Notes: a model not told the origin generated them from the letters alone. A DNA stretch of 64,000 bases from Marisediminicola antarctica (GCF_009930795.1 NZ_CP017146.1:2046001-2110000); one strand, 5' to 3'; positions 24,510 through 34,040 are shown, counted from the first letter of the stretch. Numbers and translations are program-made.

Positions 24510-25313
24510 TTAGGTGCTGGGGCGCTCGGTCGACGTCCCGTCGTCGAGCTCGACCCGCTCCTTGCGGACCTCTTCACTCACCCGCTCCTGGTCGGTCACC
24601 GTTTCGACATCGACCCGAACCTGCTCCACAGCAACAGTCTCCTTGTCGACCACGGGCCGTTCCGCGTGGAGCGTGACCTCAACGTCCTCTTCGCCGATGT
24701 CGGCGCCGGAGGTGCCACGGCCCGCGTTCTGCTCGGAAATCGGCTCGCGCTCGAGGTGGACCTCCTCGTGGGCAACTGGAACCGTGACGTTCTGCTCCTC
24801 CGTCACCACGTACTTGCGCAGTCGTGCCTTTCCGGTCTCCACCTGCTCGGTGCCGACCGTGAGCTGCTCCTCAGAGCGGGTCACGGTCGTGTCGGTGTCG
24901 GTGTCCGGACCGGATGCGTCGTGACCGGTCGGTGCTGTTCCGGTCGGTGCTGTTCCGGTCGGTGCTGTTCCGGTCGGTGCTGTTCCGGTCGGTGCTGTGC
25001 TGTCGCTCATGCCGTAGTAGCGATAGAGCTGCTCCTCCTCAGCCGGACTGATCCGCCCGTCACCGTCGATTCGCGGCGCATCCTTGGTGAAGTCCTTCTC
25101 GTACGGGACCGTTACCGCTTCCCCGTCCCACGTGGCACGGTCGATGGGCACGAACGTCTCGGACATCCCGAAGAGGCCGGTGTTGACAGTGAGCCAGTTG
25201 GGGGTGCCGTCCTGCTCGTCGACATACACCTGGCCGACCTTTCCTACCTTCTTTCCATTCATGTCGATGACTTCGGCACCGGACAGGTTGGCGATGTTTG
25301 TGCGGTCGATCAT
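24510..25313 (-). CDS. PRC-barrel and DUF2382 domain protein
   Basis: 267 residues. Residues 1-90 are a PRC-barrel (N-L-S-G-A-E-V-I-D-M-N-G-K-K-V-G-K-V), and about 150-255 are the charged DUF2382 domain (L-R-K-Y-V-V-T-E-E-Q-N-V-T-V-P-V). The two are joined by five A-P-T-G-T pentapeptides encoded by the 15-base array at 24926-25000. Such proteins are abundant in environmental actinobacteria and often stress-linked; the function is not established. It lies downstream of the membrane protein gene at 25366 on the same strand (52-base gap), so the two may form an operon. Confidence 0.85.
   Translation of the reverse strand: MIDRTNIANLSGAEVIDMNGKKVGKVGQVYVDEQDGTPNWLTVNTGLFGMSETFVPIDRATWDGEAVTVPYEKDFTKDAPRIDGDGRISPAEEEQLYRYYGMSDSTAPTGTAPTGTAPTGTAPTGTAPTGHDASGPDTDTDTTVTRSEEQLTVGTEQVETGKARLRKYVVTEEQNVTVPVAHEEVHLEREPISEQNAGRGTSGADIGEEDVEVTLHAERPVVDKETVAVEQVRVDVETVTDQERVSEEVRKERVELDDGTSTERPST
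24926..25000. repeat. 15-bp tandem array coding A-P-T-G-T linkers
   Basis: Five copies of CGGTCGGTGCTGTTC (+ strand), nearly identical, lying in frame in the PRC-barrel gene between its two domains. Confidence 0.9.
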
Positions 25314-25365
25314 GGTTACTTCCTTTCGTTGGCTTCCGTTGGTCGTGTGATCAGTGGCCGAGTGA

Positions 25366-26034
25366 TCAGTGGCCGAGTCCGGCCTCGTCCACGCGGCGGT
25401 GGTAGCGCATGCCGGTCATCCCGCCGAGGATGGCCCCGCCGAGACTGACGAGCGCGATGATGACTGCCGTGATGATGCTGCCGGTCGCGAGCTCGCCCTC
25501 GGTGACGGGGATGCGCGGGAAGGCGTTGACCCCCTGCATGTTCACGTCATTCAGTGCCGGGCCCGCGACGGCCGCGGTGATCGCGATGACGATCGCGAAC
25601 AGCAGTGCCCACAGCCACACTCCGATGCCCTGAAGGGCTCCGCTGAACCGCGCCATCCGCCCGGCGACGTAGCCGCCGCCGAAGTAGGCGATGAAGATCA
25701 CCACCGCGAGAAAAATCGCGCTGACCACTCCGATCGTGTCGGCGTTCTGCGCGGCCTGATCGGTGACCTGCCCCAGGTCCGTTCCGGTCAGGCCGATAGC
25801 GGCGCCGATCGCGGCGAGGAGCACCGTGAGGAGCACCACGGCTCCGGTCGCGGCCAACCAGCCGAAGAATGTGGCGCCGGCCTTGAGTCCGCCGAACCTC
25901 TCCTTCTCCCGCTCGACGACCCGCTCACGAAGCGAACGGGAGTCGGCGGGAACCGAGCCCCGCACCGAACCGTCGGCAGACTCGGACCCGGGTGTGGATG
26001 ACCGGGAGTTGCTTGGTTGTGATGAGTTGCTCAC
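25366..26034 (-). CDS. Membrane protein with a disordered Ser-rich N-terminus
   Basis: 222 residues from the GTG at 26034, which has GAAAGGAAG just upstream; the ATG at 26124 would add an unlikely Cys/Pro-rich lead. Residues 1-55 are Ser/Arg-rich and disordered. Four hydrophobic helices follow (about 58-85, 105-130, 138-162, 180-205). Gly-rich motifs (G-G-G-Y-V-A-G-R-M) and G-G-A-I-L-G-G-M-T-G-M-R-Y resemble small stress-associated membrane proteins. It probably shares a transcript with the PRC-barrel gene. Function unknown. Confidence 0.7.
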   Translation of the reverse strand: MSNSSQPSNSRSSTPGSESADGSVRGSVPADSRSLRERVVEREKERFGGLKAGATFFGWLAATGAVVLLTVLLAAIGAAIGLTGTDLGQVTDQAAQNADTIGVVSAIFLAVVIFIAYFGGGYVAGRMARFSGALQGIGVWLWALLFAIVIAITAAVAGPALNDVNMQGVNAFPRIPVTEGELATGSIITAVIIALVSLGGAILGGMTGMRYHRRVDEAGLGH

Positions 26035-26183
26035 TGGTCTTCCTTTCTCTTGTGCCTTCCAGTCAAAAACAGGGCATCGGGAAGGTAAAGGGGCTTGATT
26101 TTCGCCACAGTGCAGTGTCAACACGGAGGCAATAAATTCGTGTTCCGTCAGGTTGAGGTCGAAGACTCTAGAAAGATGGACCC

Positions 26184-27017
26184 ATGACTGACATCACCAC
26201 AGCATCCGCGTCGCCCGAAGACCTGCTCGCCATCTACCGCACCCGGAGGGAGCAGTCGGTGGTTCAGCCCAGGGGCAACCTCGCCCTCGTCAACACCCAA
26301 TGGGTCGACTCCGAGCAGCCCGTCTACGGGGTCGCGGGCCTATGGGCGCCGCTTCCCGCGGGTGAATCGGGCCTCAAAGTGACCGCGACCGCATCCGACA
26401 ACATCCGCGTGGACGGCGTACTCGTCGATGGCGAGGCGATCGTGGCTGGCAAGGACTCTGCGGCACCGGGCGACGTGGTGTTCAGCGACACCGTGAGCGG
26501 CTTCGTCATCGCGAGCGAATCGGGTAGCTACGCGCTGAGAGTCTGGGATTCGGAGTCCGAGGGCATCCGTGACTTCGGCGGCATCGACGCCTTCCCGTAC
26601 AACGCCGACTGGGTGATCACGGCCACCTGGACCGAGATCGAGGGAGGCACGAGTGTCGGCATCGAGCACCTCAAAGATGAGGGCAAGCCCCGCGAGAAGG
26701 TGCTGCCGGGGGAGATTACGTTCACGAAGGACGGCGTGGATTACAACCTCGCCGCGTTCAAGGAGGGGCGCGCCCTTCTGCTCGTGTTCGCCGATGCGAC
26801 CAACGGCGTCTCCACGTACAGCGTCGGCCGGTTCCTCATGGTCGCGCCAAACCACGACGGCTCGATCACGCTCGACTTCAACCGCGCGTACCTGCCACCG
26901 TGCGGATTCAACTACAACTTCAACTGCCCGCTGCCGCCGAGGCAGAATCGTTTCACAGTGTCGATCGAGGCGGGCGAGAAGAACGTGCTGAACAAAGCCG
27001 GCGAACTGCTTCACTAG
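26184..27017 (+). CDS. DUF1684 family protein
   Basis: 277 residues. The C-terminal signature F-N-R-A-Y-L-P-P-C-G-F-N-Y-N-F-N-C-P-L-P-P-R-Q-N-R is split here over one conserved DUF1684 block, with a paired Cys. No signal peptide or membrane helix is seen, so it is probably cytoplasmic. These proteins occur in actinobacteria and bacteroidetes without an established role. The ATG at 26184 follows a GAAAGATG context. It is followed at 67 bases by the GAF regulator on the same strand. Confidence 0.8.
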   Translation: MTDITTASASPEDLLAIYRTRREQSVVQPRGNLALVNTQWVDSEQPVYGVAGLWAPLPAGESGLKVTATASDNIRVDGVLVDGEAIVAGKDSAAPGDVVFSDTVSGFVIASESGSYALRVWDSESEGIRDFGGIDAFPYNADWVITATWTEIEGGTSVGIEHLKDEGKPREKVLPGEITFTKDGVDYNLAAFKEGRALLLVFADATNGVSTYSVGRFLMVAPNHDGSITLDFNRAYLPPCGFNYNFNCPLPPRQNRFTVSIEAGEKNVLNKAGELLH

Positions 27018-27084
27018 CGCCCGTGCTGGCCTATTGTGAGGGTTGGGTGGGGGTTACCCCGCGAACAATGACAATCGGGGTGGC

Positions 27085-28410
27085 ATGCGGAATCCGTGGC
27101 TCGCTGCACCGTTCGTCGACTCGGTCGCTGAACTCTCGAAGCGCCTCGCGCTCGCCCACGACCGGGCCATTTCCGAGCGACAGCGGGTCGGCGGCGTACG
27201 CCAGGTTGTTCAGGAGTCGTGGGAGCGGTCGCTTCGACTCCGGCTCGACCCGTCGACGGCGAATCCCGAGCTCGCCCTCGACGACGACGACCTGCGGGAG
27301 TATCGCAACGCGCATCCGCTGTCGCTAGCGCTACCGGTTGTGCACAAGCTGCTGACCCGGCACGCGTTCGACTCCGGCCTTCTCGTCGCGGTGGGCGACG
27401 AGTCGGGGCGGCTGCTCTGGATCGACGGGGACCGTGCTCTGCGTCGCCGCGCTGAGGGGATGCTCTTCGTCGAGGGCGCCGACTGGTCGGAGAGTCGGGT
27501 CGGGACGAGTGCACCCGGAACCGCGCTCGCGCTCGACCACGGCATCCAGATCCAACGTGCCGAGCACTTCAACCGCATCGTCCACCCCTGGAGCTGCACC
27601 GCCGTGCCGGTGCACGACCCCGACACGGGAAGCGTGATCGGAGTCATCGACATCACCGGGAGCGACGAGGCGGTCTCGCCCCACACCCTGCCGCTTATCG
27701 AGGCCACCGTGGCGGCGGTCGAGGCGGAGCTGCGCATCCGCCGTCTCGATGGCCTGAGCCGCAGGCGCGCCCCGCGGTCTCCATCGCTCCCACGGCGCCT
27801 GCCGCAGGGCCTTGTGCTGAACTCCCTCGGACGGGACCACGCCACCCTCGAGGTAGGCGGACGCTCGCTCGAGCTCTCGCGCCGTCACGCGGAAATCCTC
27901 ACCCTCCTGGCGTGGCATCCGGAGGGGCTGCCCGCGGACCAACTCGCCAATCTCGTCTACGAGAGCGACGGCTACCGCGACACTCTCCGGGCTGAGATGG
28001 TGCGGCTGCGAAAGGTCGTGGAGGCCTTCGCCCCCGAACTCACCCCGACCTCCCGCCCGTATCGACTGGGTCGGCCGCTCGACCTCGACGCGAACCGGGT
28101 ACTCGCGTTCCTCGATAAGGGTGCGCACCGCGTCGCGCTGGCCGCGTACCGTGGGCCGGTGCTGCCGGGTTCGTTCTCGCCCGGCATCCAGGAGATCCGC
28201 CACGAGGTCAGCTCCCGGCTGCGAGCTGCGCTGCTCGCCGATGCCGCGGTCGACACGCTGCTCAGCTACGCGCGCACCGACGAGGCCGCCTACGACAGCG
28301 AGGTCTGGAAGACCTGCCTCATGCTGCTGCCGGCCCGGTCGCCGAAGCGCGCCGGAATCGTGTCGCGGATCGAACATATCGAGGCGGAGGTCGGCACTGT
28401 ACACGGCTGA
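27085..28410 (+). CDS. GAF-domain transcriptional regulator of the aldehyde dehydrogenase locus
   Basis: 441 residues from the ATG at 27085 (a TTG at 27043 also opens the frame but is less likely). The N-terminal half has the helical lead and GAF fold of AcoR-type activators (V-V-Q-E-S-W-E-R-S..., D-W-S-E-S-R-V-G-T-S-A-P-G-T). The sigma-54 ATPase module is missing. In its place the C-terminal part contains a winged-helix-like segment (L-E-L-S-R-R-H-A-E-I-L-T-L-L-A) and an AfsR/SARP-like stretch. This GAF-plus-winged-helix form is common in actinobacteria upstream of exaC. It probably senses an alcohol- or aldehyde-derived signal and controls the next gene, 93 bases downstream. Confidence 0.8.
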   Translation: MRNPWLAAPFVDSVAELSKRLALAHDRAISERQRVGGVRQVVQESWERSLRLRLDPSTANPELALDDDDLREYRNAHPLSLALPVVHKLLTRHAFDSGLLVAVGDESGRLLWIDGDRALRRRAEGMLFVEGADWSESRVGTSAPGTALALDHGIQIQRAEHFNRIVHPWSCTAVPVHDPDTGSVIGVIDITGSDEAVSPHTLPLIEATVAAVEAELRIRRLDGLSRRRAPRSPSLPRRLPQGLVLNSLGRDHATLEVGGRSLELSRRHAEILTLLAWHPEGLPADQLANLVYESDGYRDTLRAEMVRLRKVVEAFAPELTPTSRPYRLGRPLDLDANRVLAFLDKGAHRVALAAYRGPVLPGSFSPGIQEIRHEVSSRLRAALLADAAVDTLLSYARTDEAAYDSEVWKTCLMLLPARSPKRAGIVSRIEHIEAEVGTVHG

Positions 28411-28503
28411 TTCCCAGCGCAACCCTCCTGCAACGTTACCCGGGCTAGCGTCAGTCAACTCGGAAATTACGGGGCACCCGACAACGACGTCAACAGGAGT
28501 GTT

Positions 28504-30027
28504 ATGACAATTTACTCAGTGCCAGGATCGGCCGACTCGAAGGTCACCTTCAAGGCCCGCTACGAGAACTGGATCGGCGGAGAGTGGGTCAAACCCGTCA
28601 AGGGCCAGTACTTCGAGGATATCTCCCCGGTCAACGGCAAGCCGTTTGCCGAGGTCGCGCGCGGCACCGCCGAAGACATCGAGCTCGCCCTGGACGCCGC
28701 GCACAAGGCCGCACCGGCCTGGGGCAAGACCTCCACAACCGCTCGCGCCGACATCCTCAACAAGATCGCCGATGTCATCGACGCGAACCTCGAGCTGCTC
28801 TCGGTCGCCGAGACCTGGGACAACGGTAAGCCCGTGCGCGAAACGCTGAATGCTGACCTCCCGCTCGCCGCGGACCACTTCCGCTACTTCGCGGCCGCGA
28901 TCCGCTCGCAGGAGGGCTACTTCGCCGAGATGGACGACTCCATGACGGCGTACCACTACCACGAGCCGCTCGGCGTGGTCGGCCAGATCATCCCGTGGAA
29001 CTTCCCCATCCTCATGGCCGTGTGGAAGCTGGCCCCCGCGCTGGCCGCAGGAAACGCGATCGTGCTCAAGCCCGCAGAGCAGACGCCTGTCTCGATCCTC
29101 GTGCTCGTCGAGCTGATCGGCGACATCCTGCCGCCCGGAGTTCTCAACATCGTCAACGGCTTCGGCGTCGAAGCGGGCAAGCCGCTCGCGTCGAGCCCTC
29201 GCATTCGCAAGATCGCGTTCACCGGCGAGACGACCACCGGCCGCCTGATCCTGCAGTACGCGAGCGCCAACATCATCCCGGCGACCCTCGAGCTCGGCGG
29301 AAAGAGCCCCAACGTCTTCTTCAAGGACGTCGCCGACCACGACGACGCCTTCTACGACAAGGCCCAGGAGGGCTTCGTGCTCTTCGCGTTCAACAACGGA
29401 GAGGTCTGCACGGCTCCGAGCAGGGCGCTGATCGAGAAGCCGATCTACGACAGCTTCCTCGGCGACGCCGTCGCACGCACCGCGAAGGCGGTGCAGGGCA
29501 ACCCGCTCGACACCGACACGCAGGTCGGCGCGCAGTCATCCAACGACCAACTCGAGAAGATTCTGAGCTACATCGATATCGGCAAGCAGGAGGGCGCGAA
29601 GCTTCTGCTCGGCGGTGAGCGTGTCGACCTCGGGGGAGACCTCACCGACGGCTTCTACGTGCAGCCGACGATCTTCGAGGGCCACAACAAGATGCGCCTC
29701 TTCCAGGAGGAGATCTTCGGACCGGTGCTCGCGGTGACGAGCTTCGACGGCTACGACGACGCAATCTCGATCGCCAACGACACGCTGTACGGTCTCGGTG
29801 CCGGCGTCTGGTCGCGCAACGGCAACGTCGCGTACCGCGCCGGGCGCGACATCCAGGCCGGCCGCGTCTGGGTCAACAACTACCACGCGTACCCGGCTGG
29901 CGCCGCCTTCGGCGGGTACAAGAGCTCGGGTATCGGCCGAGAGAACAACCGTCTCGCGCTCTCGGCGTACCAGCAGACCAAGAACCTGCTCGTGTCGTAC
30001 TCCGAAGACAAGCTCGGTTTCTTCTAA
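28504..30027 (+). CDS. exaC: NAD-dependent acetaldehyde/aldehyde dehydrogenase
   Basis: 507 residues, the length of ExaC/AcoD-type dehydrogenases that oxidise acetaldehyde to acetate. The Glu general base is in [10 protein letters not shown], and the catalytic Cys in [10 protein letters not shown]. The N-terminal cofactor region shows I-P-W-N-F-P. The GAF regulator precedes it, and a DUF779 gene follows, the usual partner of this enzyme. An AGGAG Shine-Dalgarno is 6 bases before the ATG. Likely role: growth on, or detoxification of, ethanol and other short alcohols. Confidence 0.9.
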   Translation: MTIYSVPGSADSKVTFKARYENWIGGEWVKPVKGQYFEDISPVNGKPFAEVARGTAEDIELALDAAHKAAPAWGKTSTTARADILNKIADVIDANLELLSVAETWDNGKPVRETLNADLPLAADHFRYFAAAIRSQEGYFAEMDDSMTAYHYHEPLGVVGQIIPWNFPILMAVWKLAPALAAGNAIVLKPAEQTPVSILVLVELIGDILPPGVLNIVNGFGVEAGKPLASSPRIRKIAFTGETTTGRLILQYASANIIPATLELGGKSPNVFFKDVADHDDAFYDKAQEGFVLFAFNNGEVCTAPSRALIEKPIYDSFLGDAVARTAKAVQGNPLDTDTQVGAQSSNDQLEKILSYIDIGKQEGAKLLLGGERVDLGGDLTDGFYVQPTIFEGHNKMRLFQEEIFGPVLAVTSFDGYDDAISIANDTLYGLGAGVWSRNGNVAYRAGRDIQAGRVWVNNYHAYPAGAAFGGYKSSGIGRENNRLALSAYQQTKNLLVSYSEDKLGFF

Positions 30028-30124
30028 ACCGTGAAGCGGGTGCCGGTCATTCTCGCAGCGGCCGGCGCCCCGCCGTTTCCCTTCTCGTTCCCCGTTGCTC
30101 ATCCCCTTTTTTGGAAGGACGCCG

Positions 30125-30607
30125 ATGCCGATCATCGACAATGTTGTTGCAAGTGTCACGGTGCCGGGCGAGACGATCCCGCGGGTCGAGTTCATGCCCG
30201 CGACGGTCGAACTGCTCCGCAAGCTCCGGGACCAGTACGGACCCCTGATGTTCCACCAGTCGGGAGGGTGCTGCGACGGCAGCAGCCCGATGTGCTTTCC
30301 GGAGGGGGACTTCCGCACCTCCGACCAGGATGTGCTCCTCGGACGGCTCGACATCGCGCCAGCCGGAGCGGATGCTCAGGTGATCGACTTCTGGATGTCA
30401 TCGGAGCAGTTCGAGTACTGGAGTCACACCTTCCTCACGATCGACGTCGTGAAGGGCCGCGGGAGCGGCTTCTCGGTCGAGGCGCCGGAGGGCGTACGGT
30501 TCATGATCCGTTCCCGGCTGATGGAGGGCTTTGGCGCGCAGCCCGGACCTGTGCCGCCCGGATCGGTGCCGCCCGGATCGGTGCCGCCCGGAAGCCCGGA
30601 ACGGTGA
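30125..30607 (+). CDS. DUF779 protein, partner of aldehyde dehydrogenase
   Basis: 160 residues from the ATG at 30125, chosen for the GGAAGGA just upstream. The Cys-rich motif F-H-Q-S-G-G-C-C-D-G-S-S-P-M-C-F marks DUF779, a family that nearly always accompanies exaC-type genes. It may bind a metal or assist the dehydrogenase. The last 20 residues are P-P-G-S-V repeats from a 15-base array at 30536-30595 and are probably not part of the domain. Confidence 0.85.
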   Translation: MPIIDNVVASVTVPGETIPRVEFMPATVELLRKLRDQYGPLMFHQSGGCCDGSSPMCFPEGDFRTSDQDVLLGRLDIAPAGADAQVIDFWMSSEQFEYWSHTFLTIDVVKGRGSGFSVEAPEGVRFMIRSRLMEGFGAQPGPVPPGSVPPGSVPPGSPER

Positions 30608-30657
30608 CACCGGGGCCGTAACACCGAGGCCGTAACACCGAGGCCGTAACGCCGAGG
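30536..30657. repeat. Adjacent 15-bp and 14-bp tandem arrays
   Basis: Three close copies of GTGCCGCCCGGATCG plus one divergent copy lie in the end of the DUF779 gene (30536-30595). Immediately after its stop are three copies of the 14-base unit CCGTAACACCGAGG (30616-30657) with a degenerate copy before them. The second array is noncoding and lies just upstream of the polymerase-like gene. Confidence 0.85.
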
Positions 30658-30686
30658 TTGTCGGCGCGGCACGGCAGACTGGGCGG

Positions 30687-32330
30687 GTGTATCTCGTTCT
30701 GAGTCGTGGCCCCGCCGGGGTGAGCCTTACCGAGCTGGACGATTCCGGCAAGATCTCGCGCGGACCCGATGACGTGGTCGATCTGGCCGCCGAGGTTGCG
30801 ATTCGGGAGCGCGCATCCGCAGCGTCCCGCTGGGTCTGGGACGACACGAGCCGCTGGTACCCCGCACTGCTCGGCGCCGGGGTGCGGGTCGACCGTTGCA
30901 TTGACCTGCGCCTGTGTCGCGCCATCCTGCGCAACTCGTCTCTTACCGCAGCATCCGCCCTCGCGACCGGCGCCCACGACGGGTGGGATGAGCCCACACC
31001 GGAACCGCGGCGCGGCGGCGACGCTCTGTTCGAGGTTGATGAACAACCCGACGACGGCGCGTTGCGCGAGTTCGCCCGGCAGCGGGCGGCAGTCGCCGCG
31101 ACCGCAAATCCCGCACGCATCGGCCTGCTGCTCGCCGCCGAGTCGGCCGGGGCGCTGATCGCCGCCGAAATGCGTTTCGCGGGCCTTCCCTGGCGCACCG
31201 ATGTGCACGATGCAATGCTGAGCGACCTGCTTGGGCCACGCCCGGCCGCCGAACATCGGCCGGTGAAGATGCAGGCGGTGCTCGAGGCAGTGCGGGCAGC
31301 CCTCGACTCGCCCACTCTGAACCCGGATTCACCGCCTGAACTGCTCGGCGCCCTCGGTCGCGCGGGCCTGCAGGTGCAGTCGACGCGCTCGTGGGAGCTG
31401 CAGAGCATCGATCATCCGGCGATCGCACCCCTGCTCGAGTACAAGAAGATGGCACGGCTTCTGAGCGCCAACGGCTGGAACTGGCTCGACACGAACGTCG
31501 CAAACGGTCGTTTTCGGCCCGATTACGTGCCCGGCGGTGTCGTGACCGGGCGTTGGGCGAGTAAGGGCGGGGGAGGCGCACTTCAGCTGCCGCGCCAGGT
31601 TCGGGGTGCCGTCGTCGCCGACCCGGGGTGGAAGCTCGTGGTCGCGGATGCCGCGCAGCTCGAGCCACGGATCCTCGCCGCGCTCTCCGCCGACCGCGGC
31701 ATGGCCGAAGCCGGATCTGCGGGCGACCTCTATGCCGGCATCGTAGCAAGCGGGGCCGTCGATACTCGCGCGCACGCCAAGGTCGCGATGCTCGGGGCGA
31801 TGTACGGGGCGACGTCCGGCGAGTCGGGGAGACTCCTGCCGAGGCTCGCGAGGGCCTACCCGCGGGCCATCGCCTTCGTCGAGGAGGCGGCCAGGGCGGG
31901 GGAGCGCGGCGAGGTCGTCACCACGCGCCTCGGCCGCAGCTCCCCCCGGGGCGCCTCCGCCGGATACGACGAGACGGCGACCGCCGCCGACGTCACCCGC
32001 GCACGCGCGGAGGCCAGGTCGTGGGGCCGGTTCACCCGCAACTTCGTTGTGCAGGGCACCGCGGCCGAGTGGGCGCTGTGCTGGATGGCGGGGCTGCGCG
32101 GCCGACTTCTCGGTCTCGGGCCGGCGCGGGGCGACTTCACGAGTGGGGCACATCTGGTTTTCTTCCTGCATGACGAGGTCGTCGTGCACTGCCCGGAGGA
32201 CCTCGCCGAGCGGGTCGAGCTCGAGCTCAGGGCTGCGGCGGCGGATGCTGGCCGGCTGCTGTTCGGCGCACTCCCGATCGAGTTTCCGGTGACCGTCGCG
32301 GTGGTCCAGGACTATGGGCAGGCGAAATAG
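30687..32330 (+). CDS. DNA polymerase A-like protein (exonuclease-like plus polymerase domain)
   Basis: 547 residues from the GTG at 30687. The C-terminal 350 residues are a family A polymerase domain: G-R-F-R-P-D-Y-V-P-G-G-V-V-T-G-R-W at about 274-290, motif A with V-V-A-D-A-A-Q-L-E-P-R-I-L (catalytic Asp321), motif B R-A-H-A-K-V-A-M-L-G-A-M-Y-G (361-374) and motif C F-L-H-D-E-V-V near 505. The N-terminal 240 residues correspond to a divergent 3'-5' exonuclease-like region. The 5' nuclease of PolI is missing. This short form is known in actinobacteria beside the normal polA; a role in repair is plausible but not shown. Confidence 0.85.
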   Translation: MYLVLSRGPAGVSLTELDDSGKISRGPDDVVDLAAEVAIRERASAASRWVWDDTSRWYPALLGAGVRVDRCIDLRLCRAILRNSSLTAASALATGAHDGWDEPTPEPRRGGDALFEVDEQPDDGALREFARQRAAVAATANPARIGLLLAAESAGALIAAEMRFAGLPWRTDVHDAMLSDLLGPRPAAEHRPVKMQAVLEAVRAALDSPTLNPDSPPELLGALGRAGLQVQSTRSWELQSIDHPAIAPLLEYKKMARLLSANGWNWLDTNVANGRFRPDYVPGGVVTGRWASKGGGGALQLPRQVRGAVVADPGWKLVVADAAQLEPRILAALSADRGMAEAGSAGDLYAGIVASGAVDTRAHAKVAMLGAMYGATSGESGRLLPRLARAYPRAIAFVEEAARAGERGEVVTTRLGRSSPRGASAGYDETATAADVTRARAEARSWGRFTRNFVVQGTAAEWALCWMAGLRGRLLGLGPARGDFTSGAHLVFFLHDEVVVHCPEDLAERVELELRAAAADAGRLLFGALPIEFPVTVAVVQDYGQAK

Positions 32331-32378
32331 CCGGTCCGGTCACGCGCATGATCAGGCGCGGACATTGCAGCCCACCAG

Positions 32379-32440
32379 CATCCGAACACGCGCAGCGCGG
32401 GGCATCCGAACAAGCGCAGCGCGGGGTATCCGATCACGCG
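32379..32440. repeat. 24-bp tandem repeat between the polymerase and PadR genes
   Basis: Two copies of a 24-base unit starting CATCCGAACACGCGCAGCGC (32379-32402 and 32403-32426) and a partial third that runs into the PadR stop. The genes are convergent, so the repeat could include the terminator region. Confidence 0.7.
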
Positions 32441-33030
32441 TCGGGCGACGCTGCGACCACCGCGGCACGCGGGCGCCGGCCCCGGCGCGGCTTGTCCGCG
32501 GAGTAGGGCCGCGACGGGTCGTCCTGGATGAGCGCGTCGCTGACGGAACCGAGCCATGCGACTGCGGCCACCGCTTGCGCCTGTCTGGCCAGAAGCGCCA
32601 GTCGAACGTCGGAGCGGTGCTCTCCGCCGTCGAGCGCCAACCGCACGCGCGCCGAATCCTCGGTCCACCAGGCCCGATAGTCGCGGGCAAGCGCCAGTGC
32701 CGTTGCTGGTTGGATGGTCGACTCGATGATGACCTGGTCGAGCATTTCGGTCCACTCCGGAAGGGTGTGCACCGCAGCAGATTCGCGCGAGGTGTCGACG
32801 GCGCGCCTGCCCTGCTCGGTGAGCCGGTACAGCGGTAGACCGTCGTTCGTGACGCCCGAGGACCTGATCAGGCCCTGCTTGCCCAACCGGTCGAGAGTTG
32901 CGTAGATCTGGCCGACGTTGACCGGGCCGCGGTGCGGGGCCCGTGAGGTCAGCTCCGCGTGCAGTTGGAGGCCGTAGGCGGGGCCAAGAGAGAGGATCGT
33001 CAAGAGGCCGTCACGAACAGACACCGGCAT
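32434..33030 (-). CDS. PadR-family transcriptional regulator
   Basis: 198 residues from the ATG at 33030; the frame open to 33156 has no ribosome site. The PadR winged helix covers residues 5-80 (L-L-T-I-L-S-L-G-P-A-Y-G-L-Q-L-H-A-E-L), and the wing has N-V-G-Q-I-Y-A-T-L-D-R-L. The C-terminal helices after residue 90 serve for dimerisation. The C-terminus is Arg/Pro-rich. It is divergent from the DUF3145 gene, with a 204-base gap that should hold its operator; no palindrome stands out. Confidence 0.85.
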   Translation of the reverse strand: MPVSVRDGLLTILSLGPAYGLQLHAELTSRAPHRGPVNVGQIYATLDRLGKQGLIRSSGVTNDGLPLYRLTEQGRRAVDTSRESAAVHTLPEWTEMLDQVIIESTIQPATALALARDYRAWWTEDSARVRLALDGGEHRSDVRLALLARQAQAVAAVAWLGSVSDALIQDDPSRPYSADKPRRGRRPRAAVVAASPDA

Positions 33031-33234
33031 CGATCCTCTCGAAATTGTTCTACTGAGTATAGTTTCGGCCGAACCTTTCGCCGAATCGGCGCAACCACGT
33101 CCTTGTGATTCCGAGCATCCATCGACCATAATGGGCCTGACGGCTCGCCGTTGCAAATTTCATACGCAAGTCGCTGTACGGTACTGCCGTTCACTAGGTC
33201 GATGGGGAAGTCAACCTAACCGAACGGAGTCATT

Positions 33235-33738
33235 GTGGTTGCAGCAACTGCTCGCGGAGTGCTTTTCGTGCACTCCGCTCCTCGCGCGCTGGCGCCCCAC
33301 ATCGAGTGGGCCGCAGGTCGCGCTCTTGATCGTGCCGTAAATTTCGACTGGTCCCACCAACCCGTGCTCAAGGGCTCGTTGCGAGCCGAGTTCTTCTGGG
33401 AAGGTGCCCCGGGCACAGGCGCGGTCCTCGCATCGGCCCTTCGCGGCTGGGAGCACCTGCGTTTCGAGGTCACCGAGGACGCCGGATTCGGCGCGGACGG
33501 TGGACGCTGGCTGCACACTCCCGACCTCGGTATCTTCTTCGCACAGACCGACACTGTCGGAAACGTCGTGATTCCCGAGGACCGCGTCCGCTATGCCATG
33601 GATATTGCAGGGTCGAACGCGCTCGAACTGCACCGCGAACTGCGTCTCGCCCTCGGACAAGCCTGGGACGACGAGCTTGAGGCGTTCCGCCACGCGAGCG
33701 ACACGAGTCAAGTCGTCTGGCTGCACAAGGTCGGATAG
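33235..33738 (+). CDS. DUF3145 protein
   Basis: 167 residues with a GTG start after CGGAG. The whole length matches DUF3145, an actinobacterial family: R-G-V-L-F-V-H-S-A-P-R, H-I-E-W-A-A-G-R, and F-D-W-S-H-Q-P near the N-terminus. No catalytic motif is visible and no function is known. In related genomes it lies beside fabF; here an HNH gene and repeats have been inserted in between. Confidence 0.85.
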   Translation: MVAATARGVLFVHSAPRALAPHIEWAAGRALDRAVNFDWSHQPVLKGSLRAEFFWEGAPGTGAVLASALRGWEHLRFEVTEDAGFGADGGRWLHTPDLGIFFAQTDTVGNVVIPEDRVRYAMDIAGSNALELHRELRLALGQAWDDELEAFRHASDTSQVVWLHKVG

Positions 33739-33803
33739 CCGCAGCACCGGGACCTCGGGCACCTCCGGGCCCTTCGGCCTCACGGTAGGCATTTCCGTTG
33801 GGG

Positions 33804-34007
33804 TAGGTCGATCGCTGGGGAAGGTCGATCGATGCGGTAGGTCGATCGCTGGGGAAGGTCGATCGATGCGGTAGGTCGATCGCTGGGGAAGGTCGATCGA
33901 TGCGGTAGGTCGATCGCTGGGGGAGGTCGATCGATGGGGTAGGTCGATCGCTGGGGAAGGTCGATCGATGCGGTAGGTCGATCGCTGGGGTAGGTCGATC
34001 GCTGGCA
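33804..34007. repeat. Array of twelve 17-bp repeats with a TCGATCG core
   Basis: Twelve contiguous units of the form (T/A)AGGTCGATCG(C/A)TGGGG. Alternating units end in CTGGGG and ATGCGG, so a 34-base higher-order period is visible. Each contains the palindrome TCGATCG(A). It lies between the convergent DUF3145 and HNH genes and encodes no plausible protein because 17 is not a multiple of three. Confidence 0.9.
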
Positions 34008-34040
34008 CGCCGTTCGTCGACATCGAAGCCCGGATCCGCC

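Noticed and set aside
33804-34007. Considered as a CRISPR array
   Set aside because: Units of 17 bases are contiguous with no unique spacers, and no cas genes are present.
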